DNA of 64,000 nucleotides, taken from positions 1 through 64,000 of the forward strand of contig NZ_VFRP01000015.1 in NCBI RefSeq assembly GCF_006385685.1, in the 5' to 3' direction. Shown here piece after piece: positions 43,556 to 52,501 of the stretch. The notes under the pieces are model-generated. The model made no database searches and was not told the DNA's origin. It saw only the letters and a program-made list of their open reading frames with translations. The translations under genes were made by a program, and so were the position numbers. Position 1 is the stretch's first letter. Each line of letters opens with the position of its first letter. The DNA comes from Amaricoccus solimangrovi. Its GTDB lineage: Bacteria; Pseudomonadota; Alphaproteobacteria; Rhodobacterales; Rhodobacteraceae.

Positions 43556-44491
43556 TCAGAGCCCGAGCGCGGACTTGACCGCCGGCAGGCCCGGCTCGCC
43601 CGAGAGCGTCGTCACATCGGCGAGCCAGGTGTCGAGTTGGCCGGGATTGGCCGCGATCCATTCCTTCGCCGCGTCCTGCGCGGCCATGCCGTCGTCGAGG
43701 ATCTTGCCCATCAGCACGTTCTCCATGTCGACGCTGAAGACCAGATCCTTGAAGAATTGCGCCGCGTTCGGGCATTGCTCGGCCCAGCCGGTCCGCGCCA
43801 GCGTATAGACCTCGGCGCCGCCGTAGTCGGGGCCGAAATACTTGTCCCCGCCCGAGAGGTAGGTGATGTCGAACTTCGTGTTCATCGGGTGCGGCGCCCA
43901 GGCAAGGAAGACGATCGCCTTCTCGCCCCGCTCCGCCCGCGCGACCTGCGCCAGCATCGCCTGCTCGCCCGATTCGACCAGCGTCCAGTCCTTGAGGTCG
44001 AAATCGCCGGAGTTGATCATGTTCTGGATGTTGGTATTCGCCGGAGCGCCGCTCTCGATCCCGTAGATCTTCGAATCGAACTCGTCGGCATGGGCGGAAA
44101 GGTCGGCGAAGTCCTTCACCCCGCCCTCGGCGACGTAGCTCGGCACGGCGAGCGTGAATTTCGCCCCCGTCAGGTTTCTCGTCAGCACCGCGGCGGCGTT
44201 GGAGGAGTCGAGATCGTCGCGGAATTTCTGTTGCGCCGGCATCCAGTTGCCGAGGAAGACGTCGATATCGCCCGATTTCATCGCTTCGTAGCCGATCGGC
44301 ACCGAGAGCGTCTTCACATCCGGCTCATAGCCGAGCGCGTCCAGCAGCACGCTCGCCACGCCGTTCGTGGAGGTGATGTCGGTCCAGCCCGGATCCGACA
44401 AACGGATCGTGGCGCAGCTTTCGGGATCGGCGGCTCGCGCCATCGGGGCGAGGGCGGCGGCGAGGGCGAACGCTGAGGCGAGAAGCTTCAT
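43556..44491 (-). CDS. choX: Choline ABC transporter substrate-binding protein
   Basis: 311 residues, periplasmic. Signal peptide MKLLASAFALAAALAPMARA, cleaved before ADPESC. The mature part matches the ChoX/OpuAC type: IRLSDPGWTDITSTNGVASV, DVFLGNWMPAQQKF and FLAWAPHPMNTKFDI supply the aromatic-box residues for the quaternary ammonium group. The choline permease (ChoW) and ATPase (ChoV) genes are not in the window. First gene of the choX-betC unit, behind a BetI-like inverted repeat. Confidence 0.92.
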   Translation of the reverse strand: MKLLASAFALAAALAPMARAADPESCATIRLSDPGWTDITSTNGVASVLLDALGYEPDVKTLSVPIGYEAMKSGDIDVFLGNWMPAQQKFRDDLDSSNAAAVLTRNLTGAKFTLAVPSYVAEGGVKDFADLSAHADEFDSKIYGIESGAPANTNIQNMINSGDFDLKDWTLVESGEQAMLAQVARAERGEKAIVFLAWAPHPMNTKFDITYLSGGDKYFGPDYGGAEVYTLARTGWAEQCPNAAQFFKDLVFSVDMENVLMGKILDDGMAAQDAAKEWIAANPGQLDTWLADVTTLSGEPGLPAVKSALGL

Positions 44492-44595
44492 GAGGCGGGC
44501 TCCCGTTTCGGGTGGCTGCGTTGTCCGGGCGGGCGGCGTCCCGCCGGAGGACCGTCGGCGCGCGGGGGCGCCCTTCGGCCATTCGTGCGCGCCAC

Positions 44596-44613
44596 TGATC
44601 GACTCGTCAATCA
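44596..44613. promoter_or_regulatory. BetI-like operator overlapping the choX promoter
   Basis: TGATCGA-CTCG-TCAATCA, an inverted repeat with one mismatch, extended by ATAAA. The TCAATCAATAAA side resembles the BetI recognition pattern as I recall it. On the minus strand TTGACG (complement of 44605-44610) lies inside it and could be the choX -35 box, so a repressor bound here would block choX-betC. The betI gene itself is not in the window. Confidence 0.45.
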
Positions 44614-44693
44614 ATAAACGCATCTTTCGCCGGCGCGCCCTTTCCGGAGGGGGAAGGCCGCGCTATCTACCGCGCGCGAAGGGGAGAGCGCGC

Positions 44694-45686
44694 ATGCCCA
44701 GCATTGTTTCCATCGAGCAGGTTCGCAAGACCTATGCGACCGGCCTCACCGCGCTTCACGCGGTAGACCTCCGGATCGAGGAGGGCGAGATCCTCGCGCT
44801 GCTCGGTCCGAACGGGGCGGGCAAGACCACGCTCATCTCGATGACCTGCGGGATCTCGTCGATCACCTCGGGACGCATCACCGTCGGCGGCCACGACGTC
44901 GCCCGCGATTTCCGCGCCGCGCGCCGGATGATCGGGCTGGTGCCGCAGGAACTCACCATCGAGATCTTCGAGAAGGTGATCGACACGGTGCGCTTCACCC
45001 GCGGCCTCTTCGGCATGCCGCCGGACGAGGATTACATCCGGCGCCTGCTGACGCGGCTCTCGCTCTGGGAGAAGCGCGACGCGCGGATCCGCGAGCTTTC
45101 CGGCGGCATGAAGCGCCGGGTGCTGATCGCGAAGGCGCTCGCCCACCAGCCCCGCGTGCTCTTCCTCGACGAGCCGACCGCGGGCGTCGACGTCGATCTC
45201 CGCCGCGACATGTGGGAGATGATCGACGAATTGCGCGGCGATGGCACGACCGTCGTGCTGACCACGCATTACATCGAGGAGGCCGAGGCGATCGCGGACC
45301 GGATCGGCGTCATCAACCGCGGACGGATCCTGCTCGTCGAGGAGAAGGAGACGCTGATGCGCCGGATGGGCCGCAAGCAGCTCACCATCGAACTCGCCGA
45401 GCCGCTCGGCGCGGTTCCGGCCGAGCTCGCGAGCTACAATCTCGAACTTGGCGACGAGGGGCGGGAACTCGTCTACGCCTATGACAAGGCGGCCGAACGC
45501 ACCGGCATCGCCTCGCTGCTCGCGGGGCTGACGGCGGCGGGGATCCGGATCAGCGATCTTCGAACCGCGCAGGATACGCTCGAGGACATCTTCGTCCACC
45601 TCGTCCGCGCCGAGGACCGCGAAGCCGAGCCCGAGGCGGCCGATCCCGAGGCGCGCGCGGCCGAACAGGCGGAGGTCTACCCATGA
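44694..45686 (+). CDS. ABC-2 type exporter, ATP-binding protein
   Basis: 330 residues. Walker [15 protein letters not shown]-loop [10 protein letters not shown], signature [16 protein letters not shown] and Walker [14 protein letters not shown] are all intact. The C-terminal 100 residues (after [13 protein letters not shown]) are the extension typical of DrrA/NodI/YadG-type ATPases. GGGGAGAG precedes the ATG. The stop overlaps the permease start (ATGA). Substrate unknown. Confidence 0.92.
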   Translation: MPSIVSIEQVRKTYATGLTALHAVDLRIEEGEILALLGPNGAGKTTLISMTCGISSITSGRITVGGHDVARDFRAARRMIGLVPQELTIEIFEKVIDTVRFTRGLFGMPPDEDYIRRLLTRLSLWEKRDARIRELSGGMKRRVLIAKALAHQPRVLFLDEPTAGVDVDLRRDMWEMIDELRGDGTTVVLTTHYIEEAEAIADRIGVINRGRILLVEEKETLMRRMGRKQLTIELAEPLGAVPAELASYNLELGDEGRELVYAYDKAAERTGIASLLAGLTAAGIRISDLRTAQDTLEDIFVHLVRAEDREAEPEAADPEARAAEQAEVYP

Positions 45687-46444
45687 ACTGGCGCGCCATC
45701 CTCGCGATCTACCGCCACGAGATCGCCCGCACGCTCCGGAGCATCACCCAGAGCATCGTCTCGCCGGTGATCTCGACCGCGCTCTATTTCGTCGTCTTCG
45801 GCGCGGCGATCGGCGGGCGGATCCAGGAGGTCGAGGGCATCCCCTACGGCGCCTTCATCGTGCCGGGGCTCATCATGATGACGGTGCTGACGCAGAGCGT
45901 CTCCAACGCCTCCTTCGGGATCTATTTCCCGCGCTTCACCGGCACGGTCTACGAATACCTCTCGGCGCCGATTTCCTATCTCGAGATCGTCACCGGCTTC
46001 GTCGGGGCGGCGGCGACGAAATCGCTCGTGATCGGGCTCATCATCTTCGCGACCGCGCATCTCTTCGTCGACCTGCCCGTGAAGCACCCGGTCTGGATGA
46101 TCGGCTTTCTGGTGCTGACCTGCCTCAGCTTCAGCCTGCTCGGCTTCATCATCGGCATCTGGGCCGCCAATTTCGAGCAGTTGCAGGTGGTGCCGCTCCT
46201 CGTCATCACGCCGCTCGTCTTCCTCGGCGGCAGCTTCTACTCGATCAGCATGCTGCCCGGGATCTGGCGGACGGTCGCGCTCTTCAACCCGGTCGTCTAT
46301 CTCGTCTCGGGCTTCCGCTGGGCGTTCTTCGGCTTCTCGGACGTCAATCCGGCGCTCTCGCTCGTCGCCGTTCTGGCCTTCATGGGCATCTGCCTCACGA
46401 TCACCTGGTGGATCTTCCGGACCGGCTACCGCCTGCGGACCTGA
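45683..46444 (+). CDS. ABC-2 type exporter, permease protein
   Basis: 253 residues, about six transmembrane helices. [20 protein letters not shown] at the start and [20 protein letters not shown] are signatures of the YadH/NodJ-type ABC-2 permeases. Translationally coupled to the ATPase by ATGA. Together they form a full export pump (two ATPases, two permeases); YadGH-like pairs have been linked to export of lipids, polysaccharides or drugs, with no way to choose here. Confidence 0.92.
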   Translation: MNWRAILAIYRHEIARTLRSITQSIVSPVISTALYFVVFGAAIGGRIQEVEGIPYGAFIVPGLIMMTVLTQSVSNASFGIYFPRFTGTVYEYLSAPISYLEIVTGFVGAAATKSLVIGLIIFATAHLFVDLPVKHPVWMIGFLVLTCLSFSLLGFIIGIWAANFEQLQVVPLLVITPLVFLGGSFYSISMLPGIWRTVALFNPVVYLVSGFRWAFFGFSDVNPALSLVAVLAFMGICLTITWWIFRTGYRLRT

Positions 46445-46520
46445 CGCCGCCCGATTGACAGCGCCCCCGGCGCGGCTAGATGGTCATGGCCAGTTCTCAG
46501 ACCGCCTCCGGGACACCGCC

Positions 46521-47741
46521 ATGACCGCGACCGCCGAGCCTCAGGCCGGCACGGACGAGGCGCGGACCGCCTATGCGATCCTCGCCGCGCTCTGCGCCTG
46601 CCATCTCCTGAACGACACCATCCAGTCGCTCCTGCCCGCGATCTATCCGGTGCTGCGCGAGAACTACGCGCTCACCTTCACCCAGATCGGCGTGATCCAG
46701 TTCGCGGCGCAGGCGACCGCCTCGCTGCTGCAGCCACTGGTCGGCGCCTATACCGACAAGCGCCCGAGCTTCCGCCTGCCGCCGCTCGGCATGGCGGCGA
46801 GCCTCGCGGGGCTGATCCTGCTCGCCTCCGCCCATGCCTACGAGATGCTGGTGCTCGCGGCGATGCTGGTCGGCGTCGGCTCGTCGATCTTCCACCCGGA
46901 GGCCTCGCGCAACGCCCGCGACGCCTCGGGCGGGCGCTACGGTTTCGCGCAATCGGTGTTCCAGGTCGGCGGCAACGCCGGCACCGCGCTCGGGCCGCTG
47001 CTCGCGGCCTTCATCGTGCTGCCCTTCGGCCAGGGGAGCATCACCTGGTTCGCGGGCCTCGCGCTGATCGGCATGGCGCTGCTCTGGCATGTCGGCACCT
47101 GGGCCAAGGCGCGCCATCTCGCCGCCCGCGCGCGCCGCGCGGCGCCCAGGGTCTCGGCCCTGTCACCCGGTCGGGTGCGCTGGATCGTCGGGCTGCTGCT
47201 GCTGCTCATCTTCTCGAAACACGTCTACATCGCCAGCATGGCCTCCTATTACACCTTCTTCCTGATCGACCGCTTCGGGACCGGGGTGCGGGAGGCGCAG
47301 CTGCTGCTCTTCCTCTTCCTCGGCGCGCTCGCGGTCGGCACTTACGTGGGCGGGCCGATCGGTGACCGGATCGGGCGCAAGCGGGTGATCTCGGTCTCGA
47401 TCCTCGGCGTGCTGCCCTTCACGCTGATGCTCCCCTACGCGCCGCTCTGGGGCGTGGCGCTCCTGACGGTGATCATCGGCCTCCTGCTCGCCTCCGCCTT
47501 TCCGGCCATCGTCGTCTACGCGCAGGCGCTGCTGCCCGGGCGGGTCGGCATGGTCTCCGGTCTCTTCTTCGGCTTCGCCTTCGGCGTCGCGGCGATCGGG
47601 GCGGCGATGATCGGCGCGCTCGCCGACAGGATCGGCATCGGGGCGGTGTTCCAGCTGACCGCGCTCCTGCCCGCGATCGGCCTGCTGACGCTGCTCCTGC
47701 CGGACGAGACGCGGCTCACCCGCCCGGCGAACCCGGCATGA
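46521..47741 (+). CDS. MFS transporter, fosmidomycin-resistance (Fsr) type
   Basis: 406 residues, about 12 helices. CHLLNDTIQSLLPAIYPVLR near the N terminus, SSIFHPEASRNARDASGGRY and FQVGGNAGTALGPLLAAF are strong Fsr-family blocks. Fsr proteins export fosmidomycin and related compounds by proton antiport. The ribosome-binding site is weak. The last four bases (ATGA) overlap the next gene, giving a coupled trio with the thioesterase and the 57-residue membrane protein. Confidence 0.9.
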   Translation: MTATAEPQAGTDEARTAYAILAALCACHLLNDTIQSLLPAIYPVLRENYALTFTQIGVIQFAAQATASLLQPLVGAYTDKRPSFRLPPLGMAASLAGLILLASAHAYEMLVLAAMLVGVGSSIFHPEASRNARDASGGRYGFAQSVFQVGGNAGTALGPLLAAFIVLPFGQGSITWFAGLALIGMALLWHVGTWAKARHLAARARRAAPRVSALSPGRVRWIVGLLLLLIFSKHVYIASMASYYTFFLIDRFGTGVREAQLLLFLFLGALAVGTYVGGPIGDRIGRKRVISVSILGVLPFTLMLPYAPLWGVALLTVIIGLLLASAFPAIVVYAQALLPGRVGMVSGLFFGFAFGVAAIGAAMIGALADRIGIGAVFQLTALLPAIGLLTLLLPDETRLTRPANPA

Positions 47742-48172
47742 GGATGCGGCTGAAGCTTTCCGCGGCGGAGCTCGCGGAGTACATCCGGGAGGTCTTTCCC
47801 GAGGTCGGGGACCGGTTCGAGATCCTCGACCTCGAACCGGGCGGGATCCGGCTCCGGATGACGGCGACGGCGGCCGATCTTCGTCCCGGCGGCACGGTCT
47901 CGGGGCCGGCGATATTCATGCTCGCCGACTGCGCCTTCTATTTCGCGCTGCTCGGCGCGATCGGCCGGGTGCCGCTCGCGGTCACCACCAGTGCCTCCAT
48001 CGACTTCATGCGCAAGCCCGCGCCCGGCGGATTGATCGCCGAGGCGCGCCTGCTGAAGCTCGGCCGGACGCTCGCCGTCGGCGACGTGCTGCTCTTCGCC
48101 GGCGGCCAGCCGGAGCCCATCGCGCGCGCGAGCTTCACCTATTCGATCCCGCGCCCGGCGGATCCGGCGTGA
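47738..48172 (+). CDS. PaaI-type hotdog thioesterase
   Basis: 144 residues. LRPGGTVSGPAIFMLADCAF is the catalytic-region block (the usual HGG is replaced by VSG), followed by AVTTSASIDFMRKPAPGGLI, a clear PaaI/4HBT pattern. LGRTLAVGDVLLFAGG ends the fold. The variant at the HGG position suggests altered catalysis or an unusual acyl-CoA substrate. The start overlaps the MFS stop (ATGA) and the stop overlaps the next small gene (GTGA). Confidence 0.87.
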   Translation: MRMRLKLSAAELAEYIREVFPEVGDRFEILDLEPGGIRLRMTATAADLRPGGTVSGPAIFMLADCAFYFALLGAIGRVPLAVTTSASIDFMRKPAPGGLIAEARLLKLGRTLAVGDVLLFAGGQPEPIARASFTYSIPRPADPA

Positions 48173-48342
48173 GATTTCTTCTCACCCTCGTCATCGCGGT
48201 ACTGATCGTCGCGCTGGTCACGCGCGCGGGGAGCGTCTGGCGGCTCCTGATGATCCTGCTCGGCCTCGCGGCGCTCTATACGGTGCTGAAGCTCACCGGA
48301 CTCGTCGACTCCTTCGACCCGCGCGGAATGGGCTTCCTGTGA
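48169..48342 (+). CDS. 57-residue membrane protein
   Basis: A short frame starting at GTG inside the thioesterase stop (GTGA) and ending TGA at 48342. Two hydrophobic segments, FLLTLVIAVLIVALV (about residues 3-17) and RLLMILLGLAALYTVLKL (about 25-42), are separated by TRAGSVW, and the tail is TGLVDSFDPRGMGFL. The four-base overlap, hydrophobicity and GC-rich third positions matching neighbours support a real gene. Family unknown to me. Confidence 0.7.
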   Translation: MRFLLTLVIAVLIVALVTRAGSVWRLLMILLGLAALYTVLKLTGLVDSFDPRGMGFL

Positions 48343-48415
48343 ATATCTCTTGGGGTATCTGAATACCTTTATCGTAATCCATTGATTTCAAATACGTAAT
48401 TTCAGCATGACGCCG

Positions 48416-48443
48416 TTGACGTGGCGCGCGGAATCGGTAGAAA
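48416..48443 (+). promoter_or_regulatory. Candidate promoter for rplM-rpsI
   Basis: TTGACG, 16 bases, TAGAAA, about 76 bases before the rplM start. It directly follows a markedly AT-rich stretch (48343-48410), which could act as an UP-like element. Confidence 0.5.
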
Positions 48444-48519
48444 GGCGCCTCGTTCGCAACAGGTCGAAAGGTGCCTCACGTGCCCCCCGACCAGACGGGC
48501 CAGACACGGGATTGAAACC

Positions 48520-48984
<465 letters not shown>

Positions 48985-48986
48985 TC

Positions 48987-49472
48987 ATGGCCGAACTCAC
49001 CTCTCTCGATCAGCTGAAGGACGCGGTCATCGCGGCCCCGGTCGCCGAGGCCGCCGCTCCGACCCGCGAGCCGAAGCGCGACAGCCTCGGCCGCTCCTAC
49101 GCGACCGGCAAGCGCAAGGACGCGGTCGCCCGCGTCTGGATCAAGCCGGGCTCCGGCAAGGTCACCGTGAACGGCAAGGAGATCGAGGTCTACTTCGCCC
49201 GTCCCGTGCTGCGCATGGTGATCGGCCAGGCCTTCACCGTCGCGGGCGTCGAAGGCCAGTTCGACGTGATGGCGACCGTCAAGGGCGGCGGCCTCTCGGG
49301 CCAGGCCGGCGCGGTCAAGCACGGCATCAGCCAGGCGCTGCAGCTTTTCGAGCCGAGCCTGCGCCCGGCGCTGAAGGCCGCGGGCTTCCTGACCCGCGAC
49401 AGCCGCGTGGTCGAGCGCAAGAAGTACGGCAAGCGCAAGGCGCGCCGGAGCTTCCAGTTCTCCAAGCGCTGA
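48987..49472 (+). CDS. rpsI: 30S ribosomal protein S9
   Basis: 161 residues, longer than the 130 of E. coli because of an N-terminal extension of about 30 acidic/Ala-rich residues ([20 protein letters not shown]), which is common in Rhodobacterales. The core begins at [40 protein letters not shown] and the basic tail [19 protein letters not shown], reaching the P-site tRNA, are canonical. It starts two bases after the rplM stop. Confidence 0.98.
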   Translation: MAELTSLDQLKDAVIAAPVAEAAAPTREPKRDSLGRSYATGKRKDAVARVWIKPGSGKVTVNGKEIEVYFARPVLRMVIGQAFTVAGVEGQFDVMATVKGGGLSGQAGAVKHGISQALQLFEPSLRPALKAAGFLTRDSRVVERKKYGKRKARRSFQFSKR

Positions 49473-49500
49473 TCCTTCGGTCAGTTCGGGATATTCAGGA

Positions 49501-49535
49501 TGGGCGCCGGATCTTCCGGCGCCCATTCGGCTTTT
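49501..49535 (+). terminator. Rho-independent terminator after rpsI
   Basis: Perfect 11-base arms TGGGCGCCGGA / TCCGGCGCCCA (49501-49525) with a three-base loop, followed by TTCGGCTTTT. It lies 28 bases after the rpsI stop and before the next gene. Confidence 0.85.
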
Positions 49536-49547
49536 CGGAGGGATGCC

Positions 49548-49985
49548 ATGGCCGCCGAGACATCGAAGACCCTCGTCGCCGGTTTCATAGAACGAATCTG
49601 GAACGAGGGCGCGGTCGCGGATGTCGGGCGCTTCGTCGCTTCGGCCTATACGGTCCTGCACGACCCCGGAGACCCCTGGGATGGGCGCACGCTCGACCGG
49701 GCAGGTTTCGCGGAGCGCGTGGTCCGGTCGCGGGCGCCCTTCCCCGACCAGCGGTTCGAGATCGTCGACCTGCTCGGCGAGGGGGACCGGGTGGCCCTGT
49801 CCTGGCTGTGGTCCGCGACCCATCTCGGTGACATTCCCGACTTCCCGGCGACCGGCCGGCGGATCGCCATGTCGGGCCTCACGATCTATCGGACGACGCC
49901 GGAGGGACTCGACGGGCACTGGCAGGTCAGCGATCGGCTCGGTGTCTATCGCCAGCTTCTCTCCAACCGGGCGGGGACGGCATGA
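49548..49985 (+). CDS. SnoaL-like ester cyclase family protein
   Basis: 145 residues, NTF2-like fold. LVAGFIERIWNEGAVADVGR, then FVASAYTVLHDP and RAPFPDQRFEIVDLLGEGDR, RVALSWLWSATHLGDIPDFP and GRRIAMSGLTIYR follow the SnoaL/ester-cyclase pattern. Function in primary metabolism is unknown. The ATG at 49548 has GGAGGG upstream; an earlier in-frame ATG at 49500 lies in the terminator. The stop overlaps the racemase start (ATGA). Confidence 0.85.
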   Translation: MAAETSKTLVAGFIERIWNEGAVADVGRFVASAYTVLHDPGDPWDGRTLDRAGFAERVVRSRAPFPDQRFEIVDLLGEGDRVALSWLWSATHLGDIPDFPATGRRIAMSGLTIYRTTPEGLDGHWQVSDRLGVYRQLLSNRAGTA

Positions 49986-50674
49986 AGACCATCGGCCTGA
50001 TCGGCGGCATGAGCTGGGAGAGCTCGGCTGAGTATTACCGGATCATCAACCAGGAGGCCGCGAAAGCCCTCGGCGGCACGCATTCGGCGCGGAGCCTGAT
50101 GCTCTCCGTCGATTTCGCCGAGATCGAGGCGGCGCAGCACCGGGGCGACTGGGACGCGCTCGAAGCGGAGATGGTGGCCGCGGCGCGGGCGCTCGCGGCG
50201 GGCGGGGCGGATTTCCTCGTGCTCTGCACCAACACGATGCACCGTTTCGCGGATGCGATGGAGGCCGCGGCCGGGCTCCCGCTGCTCCATATCGCGGATC
50301 CGACGGCGGAGGCGATCCGCGCCGACGGCTTCTCCCGCGTCGGCCTGCTCGGCACCGCCTTCACGATGGAGCAGGAGTTCTACAAGGGCCGCCTCGCCTC
50401 GCGCCACGGGCTCGACGTGCTGGTGCCCGAGGCGGAGGACCGGGCGCTGGTCCACCGGGTGATCTACGAGGAACTCGTGCTCGGCGTGGTGCGCGCGGAG
50501 TCCCGCGCCGCCTATGCCGGGGTGATCGCCCGGCTCGTCGCGCGGGGCGCCGAGGCGGTGATCCTCGGCTGCACCGAGATCATGCTTCTGGCGCGGCCGG
50601 AGGACAGCCCGGTGCCGATCTACGACACGACCACGCTGCACGCGCGCGCCGCCGTCGCCGCGGCCCTGGCCTGA
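49982..50674 (+). CDS. Aspartate/glutamate racemase family protein
   Basis: 230 residues, cofactor-independent two-cysteine racemase of the YgeA/RacD type. MKTIGLIGGMSWESSAEYYR at the start; the catalytic Cys residues are in VLCTNTMHRF (about residue 80) and VILGCTEIMLL (about 197). It interconverts L- and D-amino acids, typically aspartate or glutamate. Coupled to the SnoaL-like gene by ATGA. It converges on the D-amino-acid transaminase gene with a four-base gap, placing it beside the dgcN-dgcA-dat unit. Confidence 0.9.
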   Translation: MKTIGLIGGMSWESSAEYYRIINQEAAKALGGTHSARSLMLSVDFAEIEAAQHRGDWDALEAEMVAAARALAAGGADFLVLCTNTMHRFADAMEAAAGLPLLHIADPTAEAIRADGFSRVGLLGTAFTMEQEFYKGRLASRHGLDVLVPEAEDRALVHRVIYEELVLGVVRAESRAAYAGVIARLVARGAEAVILGCTEIMLLARPEDSPVPIYDTTTLHARAAVAAALA

Positions 50675-50678
50675 GCCG

Positions 50679-51539
50679 TCAGACCGCGCTCGCCCGCGCG
50701 TCGGCGATGTAGATCTCGCGCAGCCGCGCCGCGACCGGCCCCGGCGCGCCGCTTCCGACCGGCAGGCCGTCGATCTCGATCACCGGGGTGACGAAGGAGG
50801 AGGCGGAGGTGACGAAGGCCTCGTCGGCCGCCTTCGCCTCCTCCACCGTGAAGGCCCGTTCCTCCAGCGTCATCCGGGCTTCCCGCGCCAGGCGGAGCAC
50901 GGCGGCGCGGGTGATGCCGTGCAGGATCGAGTGCGACAGGTCGCGGGTGATGATCGAGCCGCCCGCCACGACATAGGCGTTGTTCGAGGTGCCCTCGGTC
51001 ACGAACCCGTCCTCGACCATCCAGGCGTCGTCCTTGCCCGCCTTCTTCGCCGCCATCTTGCACATCGAGGCCGCGAGAAGCTGCACCGTCTTGATGTCGC
51101 GGCGCCCCCAGCGGATGTCGGGCTGGGTGATGATCCGGATCCCCCGCCGGGCAGCGGGCTTGTCGACGAGCGCGGCGGCCTGGGTGAAGGACACCACCGA
51201 GAGCGGCGTGCCCTCCGGCGGAAACAGGAAATCGCGATCCGCCGCGCCCCGCGTCACCTGCGTATAGACCATCCCCTCGTCGAGCGCGTTCCGCGCGACG
51301 AGGTCGCGATGCGTCGCGAGGAACTCCGCCTCCGCCATCGGCATTTCCATGTCGAGCGCGCCGAGCGAGCGGCGGAGCCGCGCCATGTGGCCCGCGAAAT
51401 CGACGAGCTTTCCGCCTAGAACCGAGACCACCTCGTAGACGCCATCGGCGAAGAGGAAGCCGCGGTCGAAGACGCTGACCCGCGCCGCCTCCTCCGGCAC
51501 GTATTCCCCGTTCACGAATACCATGCGGCTCATGCTCAT
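50679..51539 (-). CDS. dat: D-amino-acid transaminase (class IV aminotransferase)
   Basis: 286 residues, PLP fold type IV. VFVNGEYVPEEAARVSVFDR GF at the N terminus is typical; the PLP Lys is in WGRRDIKTVQLLAAS; EGTSNNAYVV and SSFVTPVIEIDG complete the cofactor site. Sequence pattern and neighbours favour D-amino-acid over branched-chain specificity: it would convert D-alanine or D-glutamate plus a keto acid. The ATG at 51539 overlaps the dgcA stop (ATGA), so it is the last gene of dgcN-dgcA-dat. Confidence 0.88.
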   Translation of the reverse strand: MSMSRMVFVNGEYVPEEAARVSVFDRGFLFADGVYEVVSVLGGKLVDFAGHMARLRRSLGALDMEMPMAEAEFLATHRDLVARNALDEGMVYTQVTRGAADRDFLFPPEGTPLSVVSFTQAAALVDKPAARRGIRIITQPDIRWGRRDIKTVQLLAASMCKMAAKKAGKDDAWMVEDGFVTEGTSNNAYVVAGGSIITRDLSHSILHGITRAAVLRLAREARMTLEERAFTVEEAKAADEAFVTSASSFVTPVIEIDGLPVGSGAPGPVAARLREIYIADARASAV

Positions 51540-52501
51540 CCCCAGAGTTCGGGCGTGCCCGGATGCACGCCGGCTTCGTCATATGCGAGCGGATGCGCCC
51601 GGTCATGCGCGAGCAGCAGCGGCCCGTCGAGATCGGTCAGCGCCGCGCCCTGCGCCACCAGCACCGCCGGCGCCATCGCGAGCGAGGATCCGACCATGCA
51701 GCCGACCATGATCCCGTAACCCGCCGCCCGCGCCGCGTCCCTGAGCGCCAGCGCCTCGGTCAGCCCGCCGGTCTTGTCGAGCTTGATGTTGACCATGTCG
51801 TACTTGCCGATCAGCCCGTCGAGCGAGGCGCGGTCGTGGCAGCTCTCGTCCGCGATCACCGGGAGCGGCCGCGCCATCTCCGCGAGTGCCCCGTCGGCGC
51901 CGGCGGGCAGCGGCTGCTCCACCGCCTCGACGCCGAGGCGGACCAGCGCGGGGGCGAGCTGGGCGTAGAGATCCGCGCTCCAGCCCTCGTTCGCATCGAC
52001 GATGATGCGCGACTTCGGCGCCCCGTCCCGCACCGCCTCGAGCCGGGCCATGTCGCCCTCGCCGCCGAGCTTGATCTTCAGGAGCGGCCGATGCGCGTTC
52101 CTGCGCGCCGCCTCCCGCATCACCCAGGGCTCCGCGAGCGAGAGGGTGAAGGCGGTGATCCTGGGTTCCGGCTCGGAGAGCCCGGCGAGCTGCCAGACGC
52201 GCCGGCCCGCGCGCTTCGCCTCCCGGTCCCAGAGCGCGCAATCGACCGCGTTGCGCGCCGCGCCGGCGGGCAGCAGCCCGGCCAGCGCCTCCCGGTCGAC
52301 CCCCTCGGGCAGCCCCCGGATCTGCGCCGCGACGCTCCCGAGCGTCTCGCCGTAGCGCGCATAGGGCACGCATTCGCCCCGCCCCGCCGCGCCCTCGCCC
52401 TCCGCGGTCACGGTCAGCACCCGCGCCTCGGTCTTCGACCCGCGGCTGATCGTGAACACCTCCGCGAGCGGAAACGTCTCCTCGGCGACGGTGAGCCTCA
52501 C
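51536..52501 (-). CDS. dgcA: N-acetyl-D-glutamate racemase DgcA (dipeptide-epimerase-like enolase superfamily)
   Basis: 321 residues, enolase superfamily, close to L-Ala-D/L-Glu epimerases. The catalytic Lys pair and metal ligands are visible: [37 protein letters not shown] and NIKLDKTGG. Paired with DgcN, such proteins act on N-acetyl-D-glutamate in D-glutamate catabolism; an alternative is dipeptide epimerisation in murein-peptide recycling. The start is GTG 52501, sharing bases with the dgcN stop (GTGA). Confidence 0.85.
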   Translation of the reverse strand: MRLTVAEETFPLAEVFTISRGSKTEARVLTVTAEGEGAAGRGECVPYARYGETLGSVAAQIRGLPEGVDREALAGLLPAGAARNAVDCALWDREAKRAGRRVWQLAGLSEPEPRITAFTLSLAEPWVMREAARRNAHRPLLKIKLGGEGDMARLEAVRDGAPKSRIIVDANEGWSADLYAQLAPALVRLGVEAVEQPLPAGADGALAEMARPLPVIADESCHDRASLDGLIGKYDMVNIKLDKTGGLTEALALRDAARAAGYGIMVGCMVGSSLAMAPAVLVAQGAALTDLDGPLLLAHDRAHPLAYDEAGVHPGTPELWG

